Below are positions 22,986 through 35,396 of a DNA stretch of 64,000 nucleotides, one piece after another; the first letter of the stretch is position 1; the number at the start of each line of letters is the position of its first letter. Under the pieces are notes generated by a model. The model made no database searches. It was not told the origin of the DNA and was given only the letters and a program-made list of their open reading frames with translations. The translations under genes and the position numbers were made by a program. The stretch spans positions 10,786,087-10,850,086 of the forward strand of contig CM028931.1 of NCBI GenBank assembly GCA_016801845.1, written 5' to 3'. Origin of the DNA: Polydactylus sextarius. Its lineage: Eukaryota; Chordata; Actinopteri; Polynemidae.

Positions 22986-23204
22986 AAACCGTTTCATATT
23001 GAAACTTGTTGCATCGTACGAACCGTAATTCTCGTAAAAGTCTCGTTTCGCCGGACGCCGAAAGAACGTCGCGTTACCGTGGCGATCTTTTCGATTAGGA
23101 AAAACACTTTTATGCACTTTTATATGAACACGTCTGGAAAATATTGCGATATTATATTTAGATTTAGATAAAGAGACGAAGAGCGAGGTCATTTTCCAGA
23201 CTGG

Positions 23205-23400
23205 GAGCACGTCCGCCGTCTATATCACCAGCTAATGGAGACAGTGAGTCGCTGTAGACCTTCATGTGGGGGTCTCCCCCTGAAGAGGCGTATTAACAGG
23301 CCTCTGTGGCTAATGGATGTAGCGGGGATCTAATTTAAAGGAGGGGAGGGTATCAAATCCACGTGCACACAAAGAGATTAAAGGAAGTCCTCGGGGAGGC
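23205..23400. promoter_or_regulatory. candidate conserved regulatory block
   Basis: Compact unique block (GGGGGTCTCCCCCTGAAGAG, GTATTAACAGGCCTC, GGGATCTAATTTAAAGG) just right of the AT tract. Texture resembles vertebrate conserved non-coding elements; conservation is unverified. Confidence 0.3.
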
Positions 23401-23793
23401 AGCAGAGTTTTGATCCCCGTGCCCTCTCATGGGACGCCAAGCTGTTCATTATGTCGGATAAAAAAAAAGAAAACACAAAAGAAAAAGAAAATACAGTATT
23501 CAAGTGCCTCTAATGTCCCTGTAATTTATCGGAGCGATACACAACGTTTGGAGTCTCGATCATCATCAAGTGTCAAGTCTCAGACAGGAAGTGTGTGTGT
23601 GTGTGTGTTTGTGTCGCTCTTTGTTTTTAATGTGTGTCTGAGTAGATTATGGTCTTCAAAGACACGAGAGCTTAAGGAAAATCAGTAAAGGGAAATGAAT
23701 GGAGCCATTTTAAGCCTTAAGTTTTCATCTCTTTCTTTTACTTAGAAAAACAACATCGTAGCAACAATTAGTTCAGTTTCTACAAGTTGAACC

Positions 23794-23827
<34 letters not shown>

Positions 23828-24599
23828 TTACAGCAGAGCTTAACTAAAAGAGGACTTTTAATTTGAAGGGTCAGTTGCAGGTTTTTAACCTTCATCACAA
23901 AAATCTTTCTGGACGAAATGTTCTGATTTTATTCTGAAAGTCACAACAGGAAGTTTTTGGAAACTTTTCATTTTTGCCTGATAATGATTTTGTGTCACGT
24001 TCGTCCGTTTCTAGAGCTCAGACCAGACCACGTGATCAACACGCAAAGCATTATGGGTAGAAACAGCCAACTTAGCCACATAGCCTCGTGTACCCGGTCA
24101 TTGAAAAGAAAACGAGTTAAAATGAACCGTAAAGGTTCAACAGCAACGTTACAGTCTAGTGTTATTGTTTAATCACTTTAACCTCCGGTCACGTGATGTA
24201 AATGTAACATTAGAGCAGATGTTGAAGAGTTTTACTGCCCAAATGTGGTTTCAGTAGGACGTACGGCCTCTGTATGGTCCAAATAAGAGGTGGAAAACAA
24301 AAAGACGCCAAAACTCAACCAAAACAAACAACTATTGGTCCCAAAAAGAGTCTACGAAATCCCACAGTGCTTCACGTTAATCGTTGATATCCTACTGCTG
24401 ATTCAGAGTTCGACGAGGTCGTCCTGGTGTCAGTCAGACCAGATCCTGACGAGTTCCTAGTCCTCATCTCTGCAACATGTTCTGGACGTTCTCCAGAAAA
24501 CCTCCATCAGATTGATGACAAACACGTCGTTGTGTTTGGAAACATCGTCCGCGTGCTTCAGGTTCAGACAAGAAGCACCTCGGGGTTTTTTTTTTTTTT
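23401..24599. other. gene-free interval
   Basis: No supported gene. Contains a GT run near 23592-23610, an AAT triplet repeat at about 23794-23828 and a T run near 24587-24604. Confidence 0.5.
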
Positions 24600-24609
24600 T
24601 TTTATAAGC

Positions 24610-25115
24610 GGCAAACATGAAACTCCGCTTTATCTCCGTCGTATCGATGCGTTGCCAGGAGTCTCTACAGATGGAGATGATTTGTGTGAATTGGCCCTTT
24701 GATAATGCCTATTTTTTTGGACGACACTTGTCGTAAACAAGAGTATAAAATCTGCAGGCTGCCATCCATCACCAGCTGCTCCGCTCTGCTCGTACTGTAT
24801 CTTATAATTCCAAACACCTGCATGCAGATAATTGGGCAAGACTGTAACTCAGAGCGGACGGCAGGCCTCCACACGCCGGCGATCACACCTTGTACAGTAT
24901 GGGACTATGACTTATGCGTGGCAGATGCAGGATATAATCATTTGCATGTAGCGATGAACTCTTGTAAACCGCGTCCCTCGTGTTTATGGTTTAATTGCTC
25001 CAACCCTTCCCCTTCTGCACATCGTGGTAGGATATTTTCACAGGAGGTGGGCACCTGCCTCGGCTTCCTCGCTTGATTGTTTCCAGGACCGGGGGCCCAC
25101 TATGGTCTTGACATT
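24610..25115. promoter_or_regulatory. strong candidate conserved non-coding element
   Basis: About 500 bp of unique sequence with many homeodomain/POU-like words: an octamer ATTTGCAT at 24940-24947, CAGATAATTGGGC, CTTATAATTCC and GTTTAATTGCTCC. Both strands have overlapping open frames, as expected from stop-poor unique sequence, yet none encodes a known domain. It lies about 17 kb upstream of jag2. Its role as an enhancer is inference. Confidence 0.4.
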
Positions 25116-26084
25116 TTTTGCACTGAGGTAACGTTTCCTTGCATTATAGTCGCAGAATAGCTCCCCTTGTCCATTGTGCTGCATGTTAAAACTCCTTATG
25201 GATTCGTGAAACAGTGATGGGGGAAAGTGGCAGGAGGGGAAGGGAAGAGGACGAGGAGGGAGAGGTGGTGGCGGTGGGTTATTCCGGGGAATTCCAGCGG
25301 CATTCCTATCAGATTGCCTTCCTCGCTCGTTTTCTTTTCTTTCTTTGAGGTTAATCAGCGCAGCTCTGTGGTGTCAAGGTCGAGTCAGAGCGCCGCGCTC
25401 CACGTGTAGCGCTAACGTCCATAACTGGAGGTCATAAAAGAAAATTAGTTCCCCTACGTAAAAAAGAGTCTCTTATCCAAAAAAAAAAAAGCAGAAATTA
25501 AGAAAATCAGAGCTCGAAAAGGTTTCTTATCTGAGCCGTGACAGTAAACAGAGAACAGAGAGCCTGCACTCAGTGATGGAGGGGTCAGCGTTCACGCCGC
25601 CGCTGCTGCTCGGGTCAACGTGTTTAACCCGGCGACGCTCGGTTTGACTCGAAAAAAGCCACCAGAGACCCGCTGCTGCTCTCTGATCGTTCAACCGTCA
25701 ACTCATCCATCAGCTTCGCTGACGCTGTGATGCCAAAGTTTGCACACTTTCACATCAAGTACGAAGAAGAGTAACGACCACAGCCACTAAGTTCCCCTTT
25801 GTCCTTTAATAATCAATCCGTCTGTGGTTTGCTCAACCGTCCTGCAACCATTAGTGGAATAGTTGATGGATGCATTTCATTACCTTTTTTTTTCTTTTTC
25901 TGCAGAATAACAGGGTTGCCAACTTTGGTCAGTCGCCAGGAGTGAGATTTTTATTTTTGGATGTTTGATCGTGAACAATCAATCAAAGAGAAGTGCATAG
26001 ATTAGATAAAGCACAAGACAGATTATCTGCTGACAATGAATGCAGTGATTTAGTTAGTTTAGAGCTTGTTGTTTCTAGTGTCTT
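25116..26084. other. gene-free interval
   Basis: No supported gene. Mostly unique sequence with a purine-rich patch near 25217-25285 and an A run near 25480. Confidence 0.45.
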
Positions 26085-26880
26085 ATTTCACCACAAATAT
26101 GAGTCAAACTCCCCCTCGAAATATTTTTACCTTGGTTGAAGTAACATCGAGTTTGTCTTTTGTTTTCACAACCAAATAGTTAACAATGAAAGTAAATGGG
26201 GCAGTCAGCCAAACAAATCTAAATTTCTTCTGTTTTTCAAAAGAAAATGATGAATCTGCTGATGTGGAACACCCTTAATCAACAGTTGTTATGAAAACAA
26301 GACGCCATAACTGACTTGTAATATATAGAGCGACTTTAGTAGCAAATCAACAAATATCTCATACCTTAAACTCAACAGTCTTGCTAGCGAGAAATTACTT
26401 ATTTTGAGAATCATTGTTTTGTAGAATAACAGAAGAAGAAGAGCTGGGAAATGTGTCAGATTCCTTCCATTAATATTAGTTTTTGTTCTTGTTGGACAGA
26501 ACAGGCTGATGTGACCGTGAAGAGCGAGAAAAATGATGAATCTGCTGATGTGGAACAACCTTCATCAGCAGTTGTTATAAACCAGACGTTGGGTAAGTCT
26601 TGTAAAACAGTGTTTTTAATAAACTCTGGGTTCACTTACTAAGTTATCAGTACTTCAGTTTATGTGTAGGGACCCTATTCATGCTACTGCTGAAGTGAAG
26701 TGATATTTTGAGCTTTATTAGTGGTTAAAAAATGACAATTTAGATACGTTTGGCTGACTGCCCCATTTACTTTCATTGTTAACTATTTGCTTGTGAAAAC
26801 AAAAGACGGTCAAACTGGATATTACTTCAACCAACGTAAAATATCTCTTGAAGGGGAGTTTGACTTGTATTCATGGTGAA
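26085..26880 (+). mobile_element. fold-back repeat, copy C, with intact exon-like cassette
   Basis: Outer ends are inverted repeats that reach TATTTCACCA and TGGTGAAATA. The left arm is shortened after the GGGGCAGTCAGCCAAAC block. Two cassettes are present: about 26245-26300 (degenerate) and 26500-26592. The second follows a good branch/pyrimidine tract (TTAATATTAG, GTTCTTGTTGGACAG) and ends at a GTAAGT donor (26593). It is 93 nt, a multiple of three, and is open in the frame QADVTVKSEKNDESADVEQP continuing SSAVVINQTLG. This is the best candidate for an exon that could still be spliced. Confidence 0.78.
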
Positions 26881-27160
26881 ATAGACTCTGGTTCATGTTA
26901 CTACGAACCATCAGTTTGACCACCAGTTTAGACAAATGCTAACAATGCTAACGCTAGGTTTTGCTGCCATTTCTCACTTCTTTCTTGGAGGAAAAGCCGG
27001 AGGAGTCGTCACTGTTTGAATTTGGTGCTAAGATGACGTCTTAAAGATGTTGAGTTAGTGTCTTTTCGGCTAGCCTAGCCAAGCTAGCATCATCCAGGTA
27101 CTGGCTAGCAGCTATGGCTAACAAAGCGATAATGCTAATGTGTGAGCTGGCGGTCAAATT
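26881..27160 (+). repeat. extended flank shared with fold-back copy E
   Basis: GGCTAGCCTAGCCAAGCTAG, ATCCAGGTACTGGCTAGCAG and the GATGTTGAG segment match, in inverted orientation, 39400-39560 next to copy E and again 40060-40200. The repeat unit that was mobilised is therefore larger than the arms alone. Confidence 0.6.
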
Positions 27161-27475
27161 CGGATTTGTCGTCCTGTTTGTTTCTCTGACTTTTTTAATA
27201 TTCTGTCTCTCAAAAGAGAGTTTGTATCTTACGTTGTTAAACTCAACTTCTATTTCTGATTCTTGACATCAGGAGAATCTCAACACGTCCAAAAAAAAAA
27301 AAAAATCACTTTCATCAGCAACAAACTCTGGCAGTTTTAACAAAACAACTCCTACGAGAGTCACTATCCATATTTAGATTTGACTAAATGATTCCAGATA
27401 ACGTCTGGTAAACAAACGCGACTCTGAAGACCAAACCTAATTGTTCTCATGTCCTTTATTAATCATGGAGAGAAG

Positions 27476-27476
<1 letters not shown>

Positions 27477-27512
<36 letters not shown>
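27477..27512. repeat. (TA)n microsatellite
   Basis: About 18 TA units; able to extrude a cruciform in principle. Confidence 0.95.
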
Positions 27513-27517
<5 letters not shown>

Positions 27518-27599
27518 AAAAGTGTCAGTGATCAGTGTAAGTTCAGGAGGAAGGTTGGACAGAGGAGGAACGTGAAGTGGTCTTGACCGTGCTGGATCA

Positions 27600-27747
27600 C
27601 CTCCAAGCGCTTTTGGGGTCTGACGTTTTTTCTCTTTCCTTCACTGTAACTGCGATGGTTATCACCCGAGTCTTAAATCATCTGTGCCCTAACGTGTTGT
27701 GAGAGCAATGCGCTAATTTGTTGTAGCCTGCGGCGTTTTACCTGGCA

Positions 27748-27782
<35 letters not shown>

Positions 27783-28215
27783 AGGAGGAGGAGGGAAAAA
27801 AATATAATCATTTTTGTCTTGAGCATCTGTTTCTGTCAATGTATCGTCTTTTTAAGTGTAAGTTTGATGTGAAAAGTGTTCGAATTCATGTGAATTGTAT
27901 GTGCTTGTGTTCTACAGAAGTCTCCAGAACATTTTCCCACTGCTCCGTTGGAGCCGCCGCTCTGTTGTCACGAAGCCGCAGCCGCGCTGGTCATTGTATT
28001 TGTGTCCTGTGTATCACTTCCTGTGTCAGATTGCGGATTGTTATGGGAAACAATGGTGTGTTTCGCCTTTTTGAAAGGACACCTCAATCATTTACCACCG
28101 GGGGCTGTAAATGCAGACATATATGCAGCGCTGCAGCTCTGAGACAATATGTATTTTTTCCACCCCGTCCGACGTCGTGATGTCACTTTGAATGCGGCCC
28201 GAGAGTCGACGTGAG
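27600..28215. promoter_or_regulatory. candidate conserved non-coding element with CTG repeat
   Basis: Unique blocks on either side of a (GCT)11 then (GAG) run at 27747-27795. The right part (about 27930-28150) has a SOX-like AACAATGG at 28049-28056, GACACCTCAATCATTTACC and a run of balanced unique sequence. An open frame (27839-28180) shows no domain. The regulatory role is inferred from texture only. Confidence 0.35.
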
Positions 28216-29017
28216 GAATCGTGATTAAGATGCGAACGTTGCCTTGATTATTTCATAGGCGGCGCCGACTTTCTAAAAAAGACAAAGAGAGATTAATACG
28301 TTACAAAAAGAGGCTCGACTTCCTGTGAGTTGTGCCCGACGTGGGGGTATCACCTACTGCCTTACTGTACTTTTCTTTTTTTTTTTTTTTTTTTTAAACC
28401 AAAGCCAAATATTCGTGTGAGCTCAGAGGCAAAAAAAACATGCCCACCTCCACAAATATGCAGTCAAGCACACACTTGTCGCGCCTGGTCGTGCTTGTGG
28501 TGATGGTGGTGAGAGTGAAGCCTCTCCCGCATCCTCGCTCTACCTCCCACTGAGGATGTTGTGGGAAGTTTTTAAATAAAAGAAGGAAAGAAAAAGAAGA
28601 AGAAAAGTAAATATATATATATATATACCAATAGGATAAACATGTTTGGACATGTTTGATTAACATTTGATTATCTGTTTTTACACTGTAAAACAAAACC
28701 TCCGATTCGATCAATTAAATCGACTTTATCATAAACAGCAGCCATCGTTATCTTTCGTTAAATCCGCGACCTTTTCTTGTTAAAAGAATAATATTTGAAC
28801 TTCTCCTCTCGTCAACTCAAATCTTTACATCAAAGAATGCGACGCGTCCATTCACGGTCACGACGCGTTAAACTGCGATAAACTCCAGATAACGTAGGAG
28901 AAAGTGGTCCGGTTTTTCTTCTGCCGCTATCTGGACGCCATCAGATCGACCGCACGAAGAGCGTGAAGATGAATGGCGACTCCGAAACGGAGGCGTTTGT
29001 TTCTCTAAGTGAAACTT
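28216..29017. other. gene-free interval
   Basis: No supported gene. T run near 28376-28395, AT-alternating patch near 28612-28627, CpG-scattered sequence to 28990. Confidence 0.45.
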
Positions 29018-30222
29018 TATAGGAGCAGTGTGTTGCGAAGTTTATCATAAAATGACGACTCATATTTGGTCCAATCTAGTTTCTAATGTTACGTTTTCTT
29101 CGTATCCTCAGTATTCTCAGTTTAACGCGATGCTAACGTTAGCATCACAACTCAACGCAACTTCAAAAGCGAAACACAATCAGTGTTTCCCAAACGTTGA
29201 TGAGACCGTGGCGCCACGTCGTAGTCGTAACAGTGTGTCTCAATTCGGATACTTCCGTTAGCATCACAGTTAGCATCAAATTAGATAGCATTGATACTTA
29301 AAGTGACGTCATCGCGTCAAAATGACAGCTGGTACGCTAACAGCTGCTGAACCCGTGAATATATTTTTATTGATCTAATGCTAGGCTACACGATGCTAAC
29401 TGTCTCACGAGATCTCTTCTCACTTAGCGTTGGGTTAGCTAGCTCTAGCCAAGCTAACATCATTAAGATGGTGTCTCTCAATTCAGATACTTCCTTTAGT
29501 AAACTATCTACTTACTTCTGTAGTGCACGAGTATTTCAACAGGTTAGTGTTGTTCTCAAATAGTTGTTCACTTACAGGAAATGACGACCTCAACGTCGGC
29601 TTTTTCTCCTTTTTAACGGTGAATTGGACAATTTGAACCGTGATCGTCTCCACCAACATATCTGTCATCTTGTTTTCAATTCTAATCAATAATCAAGTCT
29701 TACTAGAGCTGATGTTTGATTGTGTGGCTCCAATGTTTCATGTGAGGTGGAGGTTAGCTCCTCTTCTGCTACGTAGCCAAGATGGCGTCATGGAGGGTGA
29801 GAAGTGTCCGTCGTTCTACACTCAACTTTTAAACTGTGATGAGTGAAACCATCCGGGTGTTAACTGTTACTGTTTTACCAGACTGGTCAGTGTGAACACA
29901 CCTAATGCTCAAAATGCTAACGGTCTTGGAGCTCTAATGCTAATGCTAACGGTCTGGAGCTCATGTTTAGCTACACACGTCCTCTGTGTTTGAAAGACGG
30001 TTTCCTCTTTTGTTCAGGACGTTGTTGAGTCGTAGCATCAGACGTTTGTGGCTGCAGCTCAGTGGAAACAACCTGGATGATGATGTAAATTAAATGTTAA
30101 AATGTAAAATATTCTGGTTGTTCTATTGTCGTCGGTGATGTCAGTATTTTAAATCAACATGGTGACGTGTTAGGATCCTTTTAGGATTAATTGACATAAA
30201 AATCCGACCTGCTGCTCCTTTA
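29018..30222 (+). mobile_element. non-autonomous DNA element, TTAAAGGAGCAGT family, copy 2 (long)
   Basis: Left end near TATAGGAGCAGTGTG and right end CTGCTCCTTTAATTA are imperfect inverted repeats. Internal blocks match 14907-15520 (TACGTAGCCAAGATGGCGTC) and 51120-52128 (CACGATGCTAAC, CTTAAAGTGAC, GAGATCTCTTCTCACTTAGC). No transposase frame, so it is presumably mobilised in trans or fossil. Confidence 0.6.
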
Positions 30223-30590
30223 ATTAAACAGTTGTTTAGAGACGTGACGTCGCCTCATCCAAGTGTAGTGGTTGTAGACTCGGTGTTAAACGGTATTTTT
30301 TGTTTTGTTTTGGTGGGAGGAGGGAGGATTTCTCCAGCTGGTGTGTAGGTGAAGGATTTGAAAACCTCCAGACGCCTTCGTTCGCTGTTTGTTCCCTCAG
30401 ATCCCGTCCCACCGCTCACGCCCGCTCAGCTTGTTTAGTCTGCGTCCGTTTGTCTCCGCGTCATCACACGCTCGTTATAAAACCACGTGACGCGACTTGT
30501 CAGGTAGAAGAAAAAGAAGCAGGACGTAGTCTCATCCATACTTTTTTTTTGTTTCGTTATGTTATTTTTGTTTTTTTAAAAGCCTTTTTT
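30223..30590. other. gene-free interval
   Basis: Unique sequence with no coding signature that I trust; T-rich at its right end (30541-30597). Confidence 0.4.
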
Positions 30591-30870
30591 TTCCTCCAGA
30601 CTTCACAGAAAAAGCCCCTTCAGCTTGTGCAGGTATTAATTTGCGGTGATTACCTGGAGCTTCACAGAAACCTGCAGCACCTCCAGCCAGCAATCTCAGA
30701 CAGAGGCCTAATTGACACTGTCGGAGGAGGATGGGGGGGTTTCTACTGTTTTGTTCCTTCCTTTTATGGCTGAGGGCTCCCCCGCCCTGCACAGCTTAAT
30801 GAGATGTTTACATGGAGATGGGTGTGGGAACCGGGGCCCATATGCTGCCGTGTAAGATGACAGGGACCTG
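30591..30870. promoter_or_regulatory. candidate conserved non-coding element
   Basis: Unique and balanced: GGTATTAATTTGCGGTGATT, GGCCTAATTGACACTG, CAGCTTAATGAGATGTTTAC. Open frames run through on both strands without any domain. TAAT-core homeodomain words are dense. About 10.5 kb upstream of jag2. Confidence 0.38.
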
Positions 30871-32232
30871 TGTTTTTTTTTCAGTCTTGTTAAGAGGTTT
30901 TTTTTGTTTTTTTTTAGTCCTGAAATCAGAGACTTGGACCTCCGAAGACCTGCAGCAGATCTGCTATCTGTCACTGTTAAAACAAACCCCAGATGTGTGA
31001 GGGATCAGTTTGGTTTTCATCAACGTGACAGACACAGAAAACTTTTTATTTGGTCTTTAATGAAGTTCAGAGATCGACGAGATCGAAGGTTCACAAGACA
31101 AACGTTTAAAATCTGAAGAATCATTTTGCGACAGATTTAATTTTAGATCATTTTTGATGCTTGGACACATTTTAGTGAATCCAGTCCTTTTCCCAGAGTT
31201 GATCCAAACACTGCAAACTTTGACGCTACAACCAGTTTGTTTATGACATGTTGGAGCAAAGTCAACACTGGAAGGACTGGAACCGCTTTGAATAATAAAA
31301 GTTTTAAAAAAACTTTGGTTTTAGATCATTTTTGATACTTGGACACATTTTTAGTTCAGTTTAGTTTCTCTTGCGACAGCAGAAGCAGCAGCAGAACAGG
31401 AGAAAATAATAAACAAGACTGTGTTGGATGTTGAAACCTTAGAGGTGATGCTTGGTACCGGCTTAGACACTGGTGGTGGAGGACAAGGATCAAGAGGACG
31501 AGCGTTGACATGAGGAAGTGTCCGAAACGGTGGCTTGACTGGACAGAGACGATGCTGAAATGACAAATAAATAAGAGCTAAAGAGAAACGACACTTTTGA
31601 ATCTTTGTGGCTCGAGGTTGATTGGTTGAAACCGTCGTGTTGGGTTATGATTGGATGAAGGCGGAGCCAGCAGGTGCGTGATGAAGATGCTTCGTTAAGC
31701 TTCGTTTTTGTACGACTTGTTACTACAAGGAATGAAAAGCCGTTTGTCACAGAATGAAGGTTTTTGTTGGATCATCACAGGTCTCGAAACTTCTTTATCA
31801 AATGACTTGGTTGTAAGAACGAGCCTCTTCAACACATTGTTTTGGAAACCAGTTTTACTAAAGCGCTGAGAGTTGTGCTCCCAGGCTGATCAGCGTTTGT
31901 ACCACATGTTTCCGTCCGAGCCAGCGCAGTTTGTTCGCAGCTGTTTGGCCGACACCGACCGATCTACTCAACTCAAACCGGATCGTTTCCAGATTTTTGT
32001 CCAAATCCTGGACCGACTCCTGACACCAGTTGGTCTTCGTGTTGCAGTCTTACTACTGTTGCCGCTGGTTACCACTCCCGTCATGGTGCTGCATACCATC
32101 GCACTGAGGGTGTAAAGGTTTCAGAGTCTCTCTTCCTGCTCGCCTCTGGTGATAAAGGCAGTAAACCATCATGGCTCCAGTGTTATCTCACACACACTTT
32201 ATGGATTAGAGCGGCTGCACCTGCTGCTGCTG

Positions 32233-32266
<34 letters not shown>

Positions 32267-33195
32267 TCTGACCTCAGTTTGAGGGGATCAGAGTCGACCC
32301 ACCAGGAAAAAAAAACACCTGCTCACCTGCCACCTGCCCTGCATGGGTGTGTGTTAGCATGTGGGCGTCAGATTTGTGCGCTTGTATCTTTGAGCAAAGT
32401 CATGTTGGTCTATGTAAGAGGAACATGTGTGTGTGTGTGTGTGTGTGTGTGAGATAATCTCTGAGGTGAAATATTTCAGAGTTGTGATCATCTTCACAGG
32501 AAAAACCACAGAAACACCCACGTGTCACATAAAGATTCCTACATTTCATTCACATTTATGATTGAGGTTTGATAAATACCCAACACACCTGTAAGAAGCT
32601 GGATCACCATAGCAACGGTGTTTCCTTCTCGCCCCAAGGACACCTGAAGACGTTTCTGCACAGGCAAACGCCACAACCGCTACATAAAGAGGGAAATATG
32701 TGAGTGTGCATGTGTGGGAGGAAGTTAAAAGTGGTGAATAATGCTGCATTTAGGAAACCTGTTCCAACACTTCGCTTATAAGGTTGAGGTAAGAGGTGTT
32801 GGCGTGTCACACCCCCCCACCCCCTCCCCAAAAAAAAAAAAAAGTTGTTATGTGTGTGGAGGTGGAAACGCAATCATCTCTGAACTGAAGGCGCGAATCT
32901 TTTAAAGCTCCGGACGTGAAAAAAAAAAAAAATCACGAGGAATGTTTGACCGCCGTCCTCTAAAGCTCCAGTTGGTGTAAATTATTCCCTCCAGGCTGCT
33001 GCAGATAATACGGAAAATATGGCCGACTTGAGCCAACATGGCACCGATTCTCACGGCCGCTGCAGCAACTTTGACTTCAACTCCAAATAAAAGTGATTTA
33101 AACTTTGACTCCACTTTGCTGCTGCAGTTTTTTTTACAAAATCTCTGCAGAAAGAAAATCCACCTGCTGAAGTCTAGTTGATACGAGTCAACTTT
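30871..33195. other. gene-free interval
   Basis: No supported gene. A short direct repeat (TTTTAGATCATTTTTGAT, CTTGGACACATTTT) occurs at about 31142 and 31320. CA repeats at 32235-32263, GT repeats at about 32427-32451, A runs near 32829-32843 and 32919-32931. Confidence 0.5.
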
Positions 33196-34070
33196 ACCAT
33201 CGATCAGTGAGTCTCAGTCTCTGTCGTGATCGTTGGCGACTTGTGTTCCCATGATGTGGAGTCTCAACAACTGGTCTGAGACCTGTAGTGTTCACACTAC
33301 AAGACTTGTCAGTGATTGACTCCCGATCACACCGTGACGTCACCAAACTCTACGTCTGGTCACGTGAACTAGACAGGATGTAGCCGCTGCTTCTCACCGT
33401 GATTTGCAGCCGTTTATTGTTGACGAGCACCGGTGAAGACGCTGCCTCCGACACAGACTAAACCGCCGCGTTCGGGTTCGGCTCCTCTGACGTGGAGATG
33501 CCAACGAGACGACGATCTGGACGACGACGACTCCGACGCACTGACGGTACCGAGGACGCTGCAGAGAAAACAGGAAGTAGAGACGTTTAGATGTGAAAAC
33601 ACATGAAAACAATCTTCTTACTCATTGATCAGATCCTCCAGGATTTAATGACGTTACAATCACAACTATTAACACTAATTCAACCAATCATTGTGGATAT
33701 TCCTGAGGTCTTTGACTGGTGACTACCTATAGCAGCTACAGTCAAGGAGACTGGACTTACACATTAAAATAATCTTATGATGGAAACTGATACTAAACCA
33801 GCGTGTAAACATCACCATGGCAACACGCTGGTTTTCATGGTGGAGCTGAAATCGGTACCAGGTAACATGTGGATCAGACGCGGGGAGTTTGTAGAAAGTG
33901 TTTTCTAACATGACAGATCCAGTCCCGGTCTCAGACCAGGTCCCAACGGCCTCTGATGGAGTCGTTAGGGCTGTTGACACATTATGATCATTAACTGATG
34001 ATTCACCAACCATCAGAGGACCAAGTCCACCAGACACCACCACTGGAGATCACTGGTGGAGTCGACTAAT
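33196..34070. mobile_element. unclassified dispersed repeat, copy 1
   Basis: Nearly identical to 47634-48612 over most of its length (shared ends ACCATCGATCAGTGAGTCTC and GTCGACTA). No transposase or reverse transcriptase frame is visible. Short minus-strand frames are present in both copies but have no known domain. The family is probably a non-autonomous DNA transposon; this is inference. Confidence 0.6.
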
Positions 34071-34560
34071 GTGAACTAGACTTTACCTTTTAGGGGTCAT
34101 CTTCTCTTTTTGTGCATCAGTACTATACGAACAGACTCAGACATGTAGCAAAAGATTTTCCAGCAAGTCTTACTCAAGTTAAAACTGCTTTCCTTTTCTT
34201 CTTCTGGATCATATTGGTTTATCTTTACGCTCCAGCTCTTGATATTCGTGCGTTCATTTCTGTTTTCTATTTTCTTCCGCGTGTGAAAATAAATAAATAA
34301 ATAAAGATGTGTGATGTTTGGATGGAAATCAGGTTTCCGTGAGACATGAACTTTAGTGGTTTCTCACACATACCTGAGATGAGCAGTTTACAGACAAACA
34401 CGTCGGGAGCAGACAACCTCTCTTTTGTTTTTATTTTTTCCATCAACACACCTAGACAACATTCACAGCTGCTGAAGCTTCACATTCAAGGCTCTGATCC
34501 ACATCTGGAGCTGGAAGCGTTTGTCTCTCACGGCGTCTGATAAGTGACCTGCCCCGACCT
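34071..34560. other. gene-free interval
   Basis: No supported gene; short AAATA repeat near 34290-34305. Confidence 0.4.
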
Positions 34561-34860
34561 GGCACCGTGAAGCTCACCTGTCTGCTTCTGCTTCTGTAAA
34601 TAGCTCGGAGCGACGGCCTCACCCCAGACGTTTAACCCCAATATGCGATGAGCAACGGTGATCTGCTGCTGCTGCTGCTGCTGCTTTGGGAGCTGAGCAT
34701 CACCGCTTCGAACCCCTGCTGGGAACTGAAGTATGAATGAGTAACTCCTTCCACTCCCTAAAGAATCTCACCATCATCATCATTGTCATCATCAGCTTCC
34801 AGAAACTACTCCCGCCCAGAGGCATTCCTGTAAACAAGAATGCAAGTTGCTGGGTTATAG
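34561..34860. promoter_or_regulatory. candidate conserved regulatory block
   Basis: Unique sequence around a short (CTG)n at about 34665-34685. It includes GCATCACCGCTTCGAACCCC, GCATTCCTGTAAACAAGAAT (forkhead-like TGTAAACA) and TGCTGGGTTATAGG. Weak, texture-based call. Confidence 0.3.
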
Positions 34861-35396
34861 GAGGATTAAAAAAAAAAAAAAACTAAGACAATCATCTATT
34901 CTGAGAAAATGATCCTCCAATGTGCTGTATTGTAGTAAAGAGACCACACAGGCAAGCTGCAACAGGACTGTCTAAAGTTTACTCTTTTGTCAGATAAGAG
35001 CTCTACTCAGTTCTGTTTGCATTCTTCAGGACGGGACTTGTAAACGTTTCTATGGCAGCTCTCTCAGTCCTCGGCCTGTTTTGTGCGCCGTTGCACTTGG
35101 CGTTGTGTGTGTGCGCAAAGGCTTGTGGATGTGAAGGTGAACACAAATCGAACGCGTTATTATTTTTGGCTCGAGATGCAGCAGCTCGTCAGTCACGCAC
35201 GTCAAAAAAGAGAAAGAGACGGAGGTCAAACGTCAAAAAGCAACGAAACGACCAATGTTAAAAAGTGAATTTGAGCGTATGAATGAGTCAAGAGTTGCAT
35301 GTTTCTGCAGCTCGTACACGCTGAGAAGTTGTAATAACAGCAGAGAAATATGAGTAAGCGACAGTTTGTGACAGTGACAGAACAATTTTTGTTATT
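34861..35396. other. gene-free interval
   Basis: No supported gene. A run near 34868-34881; otherwise unique sequence without coding signature. Confidence 0.4.

Noticed and set aside
30300..30773. 157-codon open frame on the plus strand
   Set aside because: No recognisable domain, crosses a T-rich tract, and has an open counter-frame; better read as non-coding.
33394..33612. Short Arg/Ser-rich minus-strand frame repeated at 47832-48047, considered as a transposase fragment
   Set aside because: It recurs because the whole repeat recurs. No catalytic motif is visible, and the two copies differ by in-frame triplets of a GAC-type repeat only.
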